Shown: in pieces, positions 1 through 7,422 of the stretch
Numbering within the stretch: the stretch's first letter is position 1
How the letters are laid out: every line of letters starts with the position of its first letter
Source: JANMEX01 sp043776635
GTDB taxonomy: Bacteria; Pseudomonadota; Alphaproteobacteria; Rhizobiales; Rhizobiaceae
Direction of reading: 5' to 3'
Assembly (NCBI GenBank): GCA_043776635.1
Contig: JAYVRA010000003.1
Span: forward strand, 1 to 40,538
DNA length: 40,538 nucleotides
Position numbers and translations under genes: made by a program
Notes under the pieces: generated by a model
The model's database searches: none
What the model saw: only the letters and a program-made list of their open reading frames with translations
What the model was told of the DNA's origin: nothing

Positions 1-93
1 CACAGCGAAGCCAAACCCTTCACATGGCGCGCAAACCCAGACGAAATCATCGCTGCCAGAAATCGGGGGTTCCAAATGTTGGAATCAATCCAC
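1..93 (+). mobile_element. IS630-family insertion sequence, 3' end only
   Basis: The first 96 bases read in frame as the last 31 residues of an IS630-family transposase (KPFTWRANPDEI is characteristic of its C-terminus), closed by TAG at 94-96. The rest lies outside the window. The element seems to stop at base 93, because the next two bases are TA, the target that IS630/Tc1-type elements duplicate, and homology with the copy at the right end stops just after. The transposase stop codon is thus completed by target DNA (TA plus the following host G). The insertion interrupts the HicA-type gene on the opposite strand. Confidence 0.85.
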
Positions 94-260
94 TAGAGAA
101 CTTCATTGGCGGTGTGCCGGCGTTTTGAACGCGGCACGACGACAGTGCGATCCAATTGTGGAGATATCAATTTTTCATGACTGCCTTTACCGCTAATGGT
201 TTTAGACCAACCGGCCGCAGTCAAAATTTTAGCAAGGTCTGTGTAAAAATCCTTTGGCAC
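93..260 (-). pseudogene. HicA-family mRNA interferase toxin, C-terminus removed by IS630
   Basis: A 55-codon frame opens with GTG at 260-258, directly after the antitoxin stop (TGA at 263-261), and encodes a HicA/YcfA-like protein. It contains the GSHEK segment with the conserved catalytic-type histidine, and ends in RRHTANEVL, where family members normally continue with a KQAGL-like tail. The TAG stop is formed at the IS junction (TA of the target plus the first G of the element). HicA toxins are small double-stranded-RNA-binding-fold RNases that cleave mRNA and are neutralised by the partner antitoxin. Loss of the last helix probably inactivates this copy, though a nearly full-length product could still be made. 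Antitoxin-first order with abutting genes fits a translationally coupled pair. Confidence 0.75.
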
Positions 261-482
261 TCAAGCGTCTGCTAATTCCCGACGGGTTTCAATATTGACA
301 GTGAAAGGACGGGCGGCGTCCGGTAAATTTGTCGAAATTACTTCTGGCGCTAATGCCTCAACTAATTCCACAAATTCCTCAAACGTATCCGCCTCAATAA
401 CAAGACCGGAAATATCCGACTGTGAGGTGAGGACACTTGCTTCACAATCCCATATGGCCGTGACCGTGAATTTATTTTTCAT
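261..482 (-). CDS. DUF1902 / HicB-like antitoxin
   Basis: A 73-residue acidic protein with the DUF1902 pattern: an N-terminal FTVTAIWDCEA strand, then SDISGLVIEADTFEEFVELVEAL, as in HicB-type partial RNase-H-fold antitoxins. The ATG is preceded by an AAAGGG ribosome binding site. Its stop codon abuts the GTG of the truncated HicA-like toxin, so the two form one unit. It would bind and neutralise the toxin; no separate DNA-binding domain is visible in so short a protein, so autoregulation is uncertain. With its toxin broken by the IS, the antitoxin is now effectively an orphan. Confidence 0.75.
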   Translation of the reverse strand: MKNKFTVTAIWDCEASVLTSQSDISGLVIEADTFEEFVELVEALAPEVISTNLPDAARPFTVNIETRRELADA

Positions 483-532
483 GCTGCCCTTTTAGCAGCA
501 TTCATCTGGGGTCTGGACCGGCAAATGAAGAA

Positions 533-559
533 GCGGGCGGAGCTATGATGCCCGCCCGC
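533..559 (-). terminator. Hairpin terminator after etfA
   Basis: An 8-bp perfect GC stem (gcgggcgg at 533-540, ccgcccgc at 552-559) with an 11-base loop lies 15 bases past the etfA stop. Read on the minus strand it is followed by a T-rich stretch (ttcttcattt), as expected of a factor-independent terminator. Confidence 0.65.
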
Positions 560-573
560 CTCTCAAAGAATAA

Positions 574-1503
574 TTACAAAGCTTTTTCCAGCTGTGGCAA
601 AATCTCGAACAAGTCACCAACGATGCCATAGTCCGCCACTTGGAAGATCGGGGCTTCTTCATCTTTGTTGATGGCAACGATGATTTTGGAATCTTTCATG
701 CCGGCTAAATGCTGAATTGCACCGGAAATGCCGCAGGCGATATAGAGATCAGGCGCAACGACTTTTCCGGTTTGGCCTACTTGCCAGTCGTTGGGGGCGT
801 AGCCTGCGTCCACTGCCGCGCGGGATGCGCCGACGGCAGCGTTGAGCTTATCGGCCACGGGCAAAATGACTTCCATAAACTTTTCGTTTGAACCGAGTGC
901 ACGTCCGCCGGAGATGATGATCTTTGCGGAGGTGAGCTCCGGGCGGTCACCGCCGGAAAGAGCCGCGCTGGTGAACTTTGAGAGCGCGGGGTCGGCCACT
1001 GCCTTGATGGCTTCAACAGATGCTGAACCGCCAGGGCCAGCGGACGCAAACGTAGCGGTCCGGATGGTAACAATTTTGATCTTGTCGGTGGATTGCACAG
1101 TTTGTATGGCATTACCTGCATAAATCGGACGCTTGAATGTATCGCCGCTGATGATTTCGATAACGTCAGACAACTGCATCACATCGAGTAAAGCTGCGAC
1201 GCGTGGCATTACGTTTTTGCCCATCGTTGTCGCGGCGGCAACGATGGCATCATAGCTTGACGCAATCGATACAAGCAACGCGGCCATTGGCTCGGCAAGA
1301 CGGTGCTCGAGGCTGGCATCATCGGCCAGCAGCACTTTCTTCACGCCGGAGAGTTTTGCAGCGGCATCGGCAACGGCCTTGCAGCCCTTGCCAGCGACAA
1401 GAACATGAATGTCGCCACCCAAGTTGGCAGCGGCAGTCAGCGCCTTGTTGGTTTGGTCCGAGAGGTGAGCGTTATCATGCTCAGCAACAAGAAGAATTGT
1501 CAT
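574..1503 (-). CDS. etfA: Electron transfer flavoprotein alpha subunit
   Basis: A 309-residue protein of normal EtfA length. The N-terminal half is the ETF nucleotide-fold domain; the C-terminal half carries the FAD-binding signature, with GASRAAVDAGY, then GQTGKVVAPDLYIACGISG and AINKDEEAPIF. With EtfB it forms the soluble heterodimer that accepts electrons from acyl-CoA and other flavin dehydrogenases and passes them to ETF:ubiquinone oxidoreductase. The start is supported by a GGAAGGA ribosome binding site 7 bases upstream. It is second in an etfB-etfA operon; the 77-bp spacer is unusual because it holds a 47-bp palindromic repeat. The hairpin at 533-559 ends the unit. Confidence 0.95.
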   Translation of the reverse strand: MTILLVAEHDNAHLSDQTNKALTAAANLGGDIHVLVAGKGCKAVADAAAKLSGVKKVLLADDASLEHRLAEPMAALLVSIASSYDAIVAAATTMGKNVMPRVAALLDVMQLSDVIEIISGDTFKRPIYAGNAIQTVQSTDKIKIVTIRTATFASAGPGGSASVEAIKAVADPALSKFTSAALSGGDRPELTSAKIIISGGRALGSNEKFMEVILPVADKLNAAVGASRAAVDAGYAPNDWQVGQTGKVVAPDLYIACGISGAIQHLAGMKDSKIIVAINKDEEAPIFQVADYGIVGDLFEILPQLEKAL

Positions 1504-1527
1504 GGTTTTATCCTTCCAAAATTAAAG

Positions 1528-1574
1528 CATCGTTGTGCCAAAAGTGTTTGCAGTTTTGCGATAAAACGATGCGG
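1528..1574. repeat. 47-bp dispersed palindromic repeat, copy 1
   Basis: The outer arms gcatcgtt (1528-1535) and aacgatgc (1565-1572) form a perfect 8-bp inverted repeat. The whole 47 bases match 20356-20402 at 41 of 47 positions in the same orientation on the + strand. It sits in the etfB-etfA spacer, so the transcript would carry a hairpin between the two genes. In style it resembles the short palindromic intergenic repeats of Rhizobiales genomes; no named family is claimed. Confidence 0.7.
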
Positions 1575-1580
1575 CAAAAA

Positions 1581-2333
1581 TCAGTTCAGTACACCGGCTT
1601 CGTTTTTCAATTTGTCGATCAATTCGGCAACAGTCTTGACCTTAACGCCCGCCTTGCGACCGCCCGGCTCTACCGTTGTGATTACCTTGAGGCGCGGGGC
1701 TGTTGAAACACCATAATCCGCCGGTGTTTTTTCATCGAGCGGCTTTTTCTTGGCCTTCATAATGTTTGGCAGCGACGCATAGCGCGGCTGGTTCAGACGC
1801 AAATCCGTGGTCACGACCGCTGGCATTTTGAGTTCAACCGTTTGCAGGCCGCCATCGACTTCACGGGTGACGGCAATTTTGTCGCCTTCCGGTAAAACTT
1901 TGGAAGCAAAAGTGCCCTGGCTCCAGCCAAGCAGCGCTGCCAGCATTTGGCCGGTCTGGTTGTTGTCATCGTCAATCGCCTGCTTGCCGCAGATGACCAA
2001 CGTTGCACCTTCGGCTTCAACAATGCCCTTCAAAATCTTGGCCACCGCCAGCGGTTCGACCAAATCATCGGTCTTGACCAGGATGCCACGATCAGCGCCC
2101 ATAGCGAGCGCGGTGCGGATGGTTTCTTGCGCTTGCTGCGGGCCGACGGATACGGCGATGATTTCCGTCGCCGTGCCGGCTTCTTTCAGGCGGATGGCCT
2201 CTTCGATTGAGATTTCGTCAAACGGGTTCATCGACATTTTGACGTTAGCCAAATCGACGCCTGAGCCATCAGCCTTGACGCGGATTTTAACGTTGTAATC
2301 TACAACCCGTTTGACGGGCACTATGATTTTCAT
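1581..2333 (-). CDS. etfB: Electron transfer flavoprotein beta subunit
   Basis: Starting at MKIIVPVKRVVDYN gives 250 residues, the usual EtfB length. This ATG (2333-2331) has an AAAGG ribosome binding site about 10 bases upstream and is preferred over an upstream in-frame ATG at 2408 that would add 25 non-conserved residues. The ETF-beta signature is present near residues 185-210 (VVTTDLRLNQPRYASLP, then NIMKAKKK), as is the AMP-binding segment around GKQAIDDDNNQTGQM. It forms the AMP-binding subunit of the ETF heterodimer. It is the first gene of the etfBA operon; its promoter should lie in the 197-bp gap to the rhomboid gene, where I see no convincing -35/-10 pair. Confidence 0.94.
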   Translation of the reverse strand: MKIIVPVKRVVDYNVKIRVKADGSGVDLANVKMSMNPFDEISIEEAIRLKEAGTATEIIAVSVGPQQAQETIRTALAMGADRGILVKTDDLVEPLAVAKILKGIVEAEGATLVICGKQAIDDDNNQTGQMLAALLGWSQGTFASKVLPEGDKIAVTREVDGGLQTVELKMPAVVTTDLRLNQPRYASLPNIMKAKKKPLDEKTPADYGVSTAPRLKVITTVEPGGRKAGVKVKTVAELIDKLKNEAGVLN

Positions 2334-2530
2334 TGCAGAGAACCTTTCTTGAGCGATTAAAAACCAAATACGACTTAGAGTGCCATTTGGATAGCCAAAA
2401 GCCGACATAACCGGCCATCATTCTTATTTGGAAAGCAAATTTCCTTAAAGTACGCAAGCGCTGGACCAGCAAATTAATATGTCTGGTTCGTCGCGGATCT
2501 CTTGAATTATTTTGACGTTTACGTCAATAT

Positions 2531-3313
2531 TTATTCCGGACGCCCCCATTTGGAAGGCATTGCCGGTTCTGGAGATAAAGGAGCCGCGACAATCACCGTC
2601 GGGCTGGCATCGACGACGTCCTCCGCATGGTCGCGATCAAATAGCGGCACGCCTTTGCGCCGCATCAGCACGACAAGAATAGCGCCCGTTACGATGCCGC
2701 CGACATGGCACGGCCATGAGACTTGATCTTCAGTCTGGGTGAACAGCATCAAAAACTGGAAGCCCACCCACAAAACCAGTGGGATGTAGGCCGGAATCTC
2801 GATGGGAAACCAGTTGAAGGCCAGCACCCATAATTTCACGCGCGGCGTCAAAATTAGATAGGCGGCAATAACGCCGGCAATTGCGCCAGATGCGCCGATC
2901 AAGGGTGCCTCGCTTTCGGGCACGATTATTCCATGTAAGAATGCCCCGGCAACCGCGCAAGCCAGATAAAAAATCAAAAAGCGAAAATGACCAAGCGCGT
3001 CCTCAACATTATCGCCGAAGACCCATAGAAAGAGCATATTGCCGCCGATGTGATAAATATCGGCATGAAGAAACGCATAGGTGATATAGGTCCAATATTG
3101 CGGGATCATGTAATCTTCAGGCGCAAGATAGGCAAGTTTGTGAGCGACAGCGGGTATATAGCCCATGCCCAACACGTCTGCATCTGCCACTGTTTCAGTC
3201 ACGCCAACCGAGGTAAAAATAAAAACTAGAATGTTGATGAGTACTAGGCCATAGGTGACATATTGGTGTTTGATAAATCGCAGCCGGTTTGAATCATACA
3301 GCGGAATGAACAT
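2531..3313 (-). CDS. Rhomboid-family intramembrane serine protease
   Basis: A 260-residue polytopic membrane protein with all rhomboid hallmarks: HADIYHIGGNMLFLW (residues 83-97, Asn92 in the oxyanion region), the nucleophile motif GASGAIAG with Ser142, and the catalytic His203 in CHVGG, spread over about six membrane segments. It would cleave transmembrane substrates within the inner membrane; no substrate is suggested by the neighbours. A hydrophilic, proline-containing tail of about 45 residues follows the last segment. It lies 31 bases downstream of the cobalamin adenosyltransferase gene on the same strand, with a 17-bp tandem duplication in the junction, and is probably co-transcribed with it. 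Confidence 0.9.
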   Translation of the reverse strand: MFIPLYDSNRLRFIKHQYVTYGLVLINILVFIFTSVGVTETVADADVLGMGYIPAVAHKLAYLAPEDYMIPQYWTYITYAFLHADIYHIGGNMLFLWVFGDNVEDALGHFRFLIFYLACAVAGAFLHGIIVPESEAPLIGASGAIAGVIAAYLILTPRVKLWVLAFNWFPIEIPAYIPLVLWVGFQFLMLFTQTEDQVSWPCHVGGIVTGAILVVLMRRKGVPLFDRDHAEDVVDASPTVIVAAPLSPEPAMPSKWGRPE

Positions 3314-3329
3314 CTATGTTGCCCTGACT

Positions 3330-3363
3330 ACCTGTTTGCGCCAGTTACCTGTTTGCGCCAGGA
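3330..3363. repeat. 17-bp tandem duplication at the adenosyltransferase/rhomboid junction
   Basis: The word acctgtttgcgccag occurs at 3330-3344 and again at 3347-3361, a 17-bp period. The second unit encodes the last residues of the adenosyltransferase (PGANR), so the duplication extends from its stop codon into the spacer. It looks like a simple replication slippage event. Confidence 0.7.
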
Positions 3364-3926
3364 ACCCATAGCACGTCTTTTGCGCCATTGTCATTGACGG
3401 CGCGGGATGCGACAAAGAGAAAGTCAGAGAGGCGATTAAGGTATTTGAGCGCTTCGGGATTGACCTCTTCGCCGGAGAACTCAGTAAGCTCTACGACCAG
3501 TCGTTCCGCACGGCGGGCAATTGTGCGGGCAAGATGCAGGGCGGCGGCTGCCAGCGAACCACCTGGCAAAACGAAGGATTTTAATGGCGCAAGATTGGCG
3601 TTCACTTCGTCAATGGCATCTTCAACATGCTTCACTTGGCTGGCGATAATGCGCAACGGCTCATATTCCGGCTTTTCCCTGGTGTGGGGTGTCGCCAAAT
3701 CAGCGCCAAGATCAAACAGATCATTTTGAAAGCGAAACAACATGGCGTCGATTTGCGGATAGACGTCAGCGGTGTGAATACGCGCCATGCCGATTGCCGC
3801 GTTGGTTTCGTCCACCGTGCCATAGGCGTCAATGCGTAAATCGCATTTTAAGCGGCGCTCTTGGCCTACCAGTCCTGTTGTTCCATCATCGCCGGTACGG
3901 GTATAAATTTTGTTCAACGCGACCAC
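3345..3926 (-). CDS. PduO-type cob(I)alamin adenosyltransferase
   Basis: A 193-residue protein with the PduO-type ATR pattern: N-terminal IYTRTGDDGTTGLVG for ATP binding, then RIDAYGTVDETNAAIG, and a C-terminal RRAERLVVEL followed by LKYLNRLSDFLFVASR. It transfers the adenosyl group of ATP to cob(I)alamin, making the coenzyme B12 needed by methylmalonyl-CoA mutase and similar enzymes. The start is GTG at 3926-3924, with GGAG 7 bases upstream, inside the end of the preceding small gene; the 3-base gap between them suggests coupling. I see no cobalamin riboswitch upstream. Confidence 0.93.
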   Translation of the reverse strand: MVALNKIYTRTGDDGTTGLVGQERRLKCDLRIDAYGTVDETNAAIGMARIHTADVYPQIDAMLFRFQNDLFDLGADLATPHTREKPEYEPLRIIASQVKHVEDAIDEVNANLAPLKSFVLPGGSLAAAALHLARTIARRAERLVVELTEFSGEEVNPEALKYLNRLSDFLFVASRAVNDNGAKDVLWVPGANR

Positions 3927-3929
3927 AAT

Positions 3930-4121
3930 TTATCTCCGGCTAAAATAAACTGCGGCAACCAAAAGCACGATGGCTATCGCTTGAAGCAGCACGCGCATTT
4001 GCATCATTTGGTTGGAGTAATTGGCCGAGCCATTTTTCATCATGTTGCGCAGGCCCGCAAACAAGGCTCCGGCGACGCCGAGCATAACGATGAAAGCCAA
4101 AACCTTGAATAAAAGTGTCAT
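3930..4121 (-). CDS. Small twin-transmembrane (HIG1-like) protein
   Basis: A 63-residue protein with two hydrophobic segments (about residues 3-22 and 44-60) around a short polar loop, GLRNMMKNGSANYSNQMMQMRVLLQ. This layout and the R-Q-rich centre match the twin-transmembrane/HIG1-type proteins found beside cobalamin adenosyltransferase genes in Rhizobiales. The function is not known; HIG1 proteins elsewhere act on respiratory complexes, which is only a fold-level hint here. It ends 3 bases before the adenosyltransferase GTG, so the two are very likely translated from one message. Confidence 0.75.
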   Translation of the reverse strand: MTLLFKVLAFIVMLGVAGALFAGLRNMMKNGSANYSNQMMQMRVLLQAIAIVLLVAAVYFSRR

Positions 4122-4146
4122 AGTAATTTCCTAATTCAATTTCAGT

Positions 4147-4980
4147 TTACGAGTATTTCGACATGATGGCGTAAAGCCATTTGGCAGGCAAAATGCGCTT
4201 TAAAAATACGCCGGTTTTTGCCGGTCCTGTCACCACATAGTGCGGACGCGGCGAAGGGGAAAGGAGCGCATGTTTCAATACCTTGTAAACAGCGTCGGGG
4301 CCGGGTTTTGCCGGACCTTTGATGCCGCCAGTGCGCAGCAACGCCAAACGCTTTTCGTACGCAGCGCGGTGCGGTGAATTCATCACGTCCAAATATTTAT
4401 CGGCCATCGCCGCTGCATTCACCGCCATCTTGGATTCAATTGCACCGGGCTCAATCAGCGAGACTTCAATGCCCGTTCCAGCCAGCTCCATACGCATAGT
4501 CAGCATCAGGCCTTCAACGGCATGTTTTGAGGCATTATAAGCGCCTCGCCATTTTTGTGGAACCAACCCGAGGATTGAGGAGTTAAAAATAATACGGCCA
4601 TGGCCCTGTTTGCGCATGACGGGCACGAGCCTTTTTGTCAGATCATGCCAGCCAAAGAAATTGGTCTCAAATTGTTCACGAAGCGCATCCATCGGCACGT
4701 CTTCGACAGCGCCCGGCTGGGCGTAGCCTCCATTGTTAAACAGCGCATCAAGCGACCCGCCGGTCAGCTTAAGGACATCGTCTACGAGCTTCTTTATAGA
4801 TACAGGATCGCGATAATCGAGAAAGAAAGTCTCAAAACCATCGGATTTGAGGAGTGCGATGTCTTGCGGTTTGCGGGCTGTTGCGAATACTTGCCAACCG
4901 TCATTTTTCAAAGCACGGGCGCAAAAAGCACCAATGCCTGAGGAACAACCGGTTATCAGGATGGTTTTTTTGTCGCTCAT
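4147..4980 (-). CDS. Short-chain dehydrogenase/reductase
   Basis: A 277-residue classical SDR. The cofactor motif is TGCSSGIG (residues 10-17), the structural motif NNGG (82-85) replaces the usual NNAG, and the catalytic residues are Ser134/135 and Tyr148-x3-Lys152 (YNASK). It is an NAD(P)H-dependent oxidoreductase in the cytoplasm; the substrate cannot be read from the sequence, and the neighbours (membrane proteins and B12 enzyme) give no pathway. It ends 25 bases before the start of the small twin-membrane gene on the same strand and may lead that operon. Confidence 0.88.
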   Translation of the reverse strand: MSDKKTILITGCSSGIGAFCARALKNDGWQVFATARKPQDIALLKSDGFETFFLDYRDPVSIKKLVDDVLKLTGGSLDALFNNGGYAQPGAVEDVPMDALREQFETNFFGWHDLTKRLVPVMRKQGHGRIIFNSSILGLVPQKWRGAYNASKHAVEGLMLTMRMELAGTGIEVSLIEPGAIESKMAVNAAAMADKYLDVMNSPHRAAYEKRLALLRTGGIKGPAKPGPDAVYKVLKHALLSPSPRPHYVVTGPAKTGVFLKRILPAKWLYAIMSKYS

Positions 4981-5061
4981 CTATAATTATTACCCAAATC
5001 GCTTGCCAAAACACAATTAGACTTCCCATATCCAACACTCATGCGCAACGCAGGCCCAGAC

Positions 5062-5916
5062 ATGCTTCGAACAATAGTTGTAATCAAACGCATCATATTT
5101 GACGCACTGACCCATTATAATGACGATGACGGGTGGGCGATGGCCAGCCACGTCGCGCTGTCATCGCTAATGGCGCTGTTTCCGTTTTTGATATTCGCCG
5201 GAACGATGGCAAGTTTTCTAGGCGCCAGCGCCTTCTCTGACACTGCTGTCCATCTGATATTCGATACGTGGCCGCAGCGCATAGCCGCGCCGATAGCGTC
5301 TGAAGTGCAAAATGTACTAACCGTGCAGCGAGGCGGTTTGCTGACGATTTCGATCGTCGCCGCCGCTTATTTTGCCGCCAGCGGCATTGAGGCACTTCGC
5401 GTCGCACTTAATAGAGCCTACCGTGAGCGGGAAACGCGCTCATTAATTTACCGGCGCACACAAAGTCTTGCCTTTGTATTCGTGGCCGCGGTCGGCATGG
5501 CAGCGATAAGTTTGCTGTTGGTACTTGCACCGTTGGCGCTGAAAATTGCCGAGCGATGGGTCCCGTGGATCGAGGATTATTCAGGATCAATTGGCGTGTG
5601 GCGCTATCTCATTGCCATCATCGTACTTGTCGGTGGTTTAATTGCCGTGCACACATGGCTGCCGGACGGTAAACGCCCGTTCGTGTTGATTTTACCGGGG
5701 ATATTTTTGACACTGGTAGCATGGGTGGTAAGCGCAGCGATTTTTGCAACTTATCTTGAGCGCTTTGCCAACTATCTTTCGACTTATGCCGGACTGGCAT
5801 CCATCGTGATCGCGCTGGTATTCCTCTATATTTTGGCAGCTATTTTTATCGTCGGCGCTGAAATCAATGCCGCGATTAATATTTATGCCGTAGCGCGGCG
5901 CAAGGTTACTAACTGA
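5062..5916 (+). CDS. YihY/BrkB-family inner membrane protein
   Basis: The N-terminal region (YNDDDGWAMASHVALSSLMALFPFLIF) is the YihY/BrkB signature, followed by a further five or so membrane segments, ending in YILAAIFIVGAEINAAI. From the ATG at 5062 the protein has 284 residues; this start is favoured by an AGG element 7 bases upstream, while the in-frame ATG at 5041 has no visible ribosome binding site. The family was once called ribonuclease BN by mistake; its role, possibly transport, is unsettled. It is divergent from the SDR gene and its 3' end overlaps the convergent EamA gene by 34 bases. Confidence 0.88.
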   Translation: MLRTIVVIKRIIFDALTHYNDDDGWAMASHVALSSLMALFPFLIFAGTMASFLGASAFSDTAVHLIFDTWPQRIAAPIASEVQNVLTVQRGGLLTISIVAAAYFAASGIEALRVALNRAYRERETRSLIYRRTQSLAFVFVAAVGMAAISLLLVLAPLALKIAERWVPWIEDYSGSIGVWRYLIAIIVLVGGLIAVHTWLPDGKRPFVLILPGIFLTLVAWVVSAAIFATYLERFANYLSTYAGLASIVIALVFLYILAAIFIVGAEINAAINIYAVARRKVTN

Positions 5917-6797
5917 CTGTTTGAAACCCAAACTGCAGCCGCCACAAGCACCATGCCGATATATTGAATGCCGTGAAGCTCTTCTCCAAATAGCACGTTC
6001 GCCATAATTGCGGTCACAGCCGGAATTAGATAAAACAGTGAGGCTATTGAATTTATCGCCCCGTCGCGGATAAGGCGCATGAGAAGAAATATCGCGCCGA
6101 TTGATAATACAATCACCAGCCATGCAAGTGCAAAATAAAGTTCACCACTTGGCTCAAACAGCTGGTTCTCGAAGAAAAGAGACAGCGCACCTGTGACAAT
6201 GCAGGCCCCGAAATATTGAAACGCCGTACCCGTAACCATTTCTGTGGCTGCACCGGTTTTCTTTTGCCAAATCGTACCGGCGCTCACGCAAAATACGGCG
6301 GCAAATGAGGCGGAAATGGTCGCGGTGTTAATACCATCCGCGCCCAAGTGGAGTTTTGGCCAAAGTACAAACGCGACACCAACCAAACCTACACCTAGGC
6401 CCAACCAGTGGCGGGCGTAAATTTTCTCTTTCAATATGGCCCCGGCGAACAAGGTCGTTAAAATTGGCTGGATACCGACGATCAAAGCCGACATGCCTGC
6501 CGGCAGACCGTTGCGAATCGCCCAAAACACCGCCGACAAATAAGCCCCGTGAATAAGGGCACCGGTGATCATGGCATTACTCGCTGCTTTCGCGTCAGGA
6601 AACTTGCGGCTTGTCAAAAGACTATAGGCCAAGAGTAAAAATCCGGCGATGCCAAAACGAATCAGGAGAAAATAAAACGGCTCGGCGTGAGGCATCGCAA
6701 AACGCGCGCCGATAAAGCCGGTCGCCCAGAGAAACACGAATAAAACCGGTATGACAGATTGTGGCACGGCAACTCTTTTTTCATTGATTTTTTGCAT
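5883..6797 (-). CDS. EamA/DMT-family transporter
   Basis: A 304-residue protein with about ten hydrophobic segments, made of two EamA repeats: the first begins IPVLFVFLWATGFIGARFA, the second lies around residues 160-290 and contains SIASLFYLIPAVTAIMANVLFGEEL. Such drug/metabolite transporters usually export amino acids, nucleosides or other metabolites through the inner membrane; the substrate is not evident. It is transcribed alone, converging with the YihY-type gene, with a 34-base overlap of the two reading frames, so a shared bidirectional terminator is not possible in a free spacer. Confidence 0.88.
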   Translation of the reverse strand: MQKINEKRVAVPQSVIPVLFVFLWATGFIGARFAMPHAEPFYFLLIRFGIAGFLLLAYSLLTSRKFPDAKAASNAMITGALIHGAYLSAVFWAIRNGLPAGMSALIVGIQPILTTLFAGAILKEKIYARHWLGLGVGLVGVAFVLWPKLHLGADGINTATISASFAAVFCVSAGTIWQKKTGAATEMVTGTAFQYFGACIVTGALSLFFENQLFEPSGELYFALAWLVIVLSIGAIFLLMRLIRDGAINSIASLFYLIPAVTAIMANVLFGEELHGIQYIGMVLVAAAVWVSNSQLVTLRRATA

Positions 6798-6921
6798 TTA
6801 TCAGCAAATAACGGTTAACCGCTACATTAATGGTTCATTAATCCGTAAAGTTGATACTTATTTTTTAGTTTTAGAAAGCTGTATATTGGACCTCTACGAC
6901 AGATAAATCCGGAGTTGCTGT

Positions 6922-7209
6922 ATGTTTTTTGCACTCGATACATCCACTCAATTGTTCCTTTTCACGACCGTGGCCCTGGCCAGTTTTTTTCTCGCCAATG
7001 CAATGGACGGGGTGTTGGGACCGGATGGTTTTGGCGTTATTGGTAACCAGGTCATCATTATTGCCGGGTTTTATCTTGGCATCTGGTTTGGCCGTCACTA
7101 CGGCTTTTTCTCGACAAACATCAAAATCGCGGTCATCTGCGGTCTGACCGGTGCGTTCGTGACAATGTGTTTGCTGTGTATTCTCAAAGCACTTCTCAAC
7201 CGGCTTTAG
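6922..7209 (+). CDS. Small membrane protein of unknown function (three predicted membrane segments)
   Basis: A 95-residue protein that I do not recognise. It has three hydrophobic segments (about residues 8-27, 40-58 and 68-90), a glycine-rich turn AMDGVLGPDGFGVIGN between the first two, and GIWFGRHYG after the second. The ATG has CGGAG about 8 bases upstream. The stop codon TAG (7207-7209) consists of TA plus the first G of an adjoining mobile repeat, so the natural C-terminus may have been replaced when that element inserted. It stands alone, divergent from the EamA gene. Confidence 0.7.
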   Translation: MFFALDTSTQLFLFTTVALASFFLANAMDGVLGPDGFGVIGNQVIIIAGFYLGIWFGRHYGFFSTNIKIAVICGLTGAFVTMCLLCILKALLNRL

Positions 7210-7398
7210 AGTCTGGACCTGTTAATTTTGACGAAATGGTCGAGGTGATTTTTGGTGAGTGCTAGAAGCGAATGCGCATGAAATGCGAGCATTTTCAACC
7301 CTTTGCAACAATGCAATCGCCCAAAAGCGCCCGATTTTGGTACGAACAGGCAATTGACTTCACTCTGCGGCGTCAAACCGCTTGAACGGGCTTTACGA
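7209..7398. mobile_element. One-ended copy of the GGGTCTGGACC mobile repeat (MITE)
   Basis: Beginning with gagtctggacctgttaat, about 190 bases align closely, in reverse orientation, with the complete element at 39073-39336. Shared blocks include the end sequence, a segment near 7287 (gcgagcattttcaa) and a segment near 7364 (cactctgcggcgtcaaac). Similarity stops near 7398 and the opposite terminal repeat is missing, so this is a truncated copy. It is preceded by TA, the target dinucleotide. It fills most of the 213-bp gap between the small membrane protein and the glycosylase gene and so may supply or replace upstream control sequence for the latter. Confidence 0.8.
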
Positions 7399-7422
7399 TG
7401 GATAACTTAATGTCAGGCATTC

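Noticed and set aside
509..519. An 11-base exact match to the MITE end (gggtctggacc) upstream of the toxin-antitoxin locus
   Set aside because: It is not preceded by TA and the bases after it do not match the element, so it is probably chance.
1203..1706. Long open frames antisense to etfA and etfB
   Set aside because: They are shadows of a GC-biased codon pattern; the composition is rich in Arg, His and Ser, with no recognisable domain.
3330..4130. A cobalamin riboswitch before the adenosyltransferase gene
   Set aside because: The gene follows the small membrane gene by 3 bases and no B12-box-like sequence is seen nearby.
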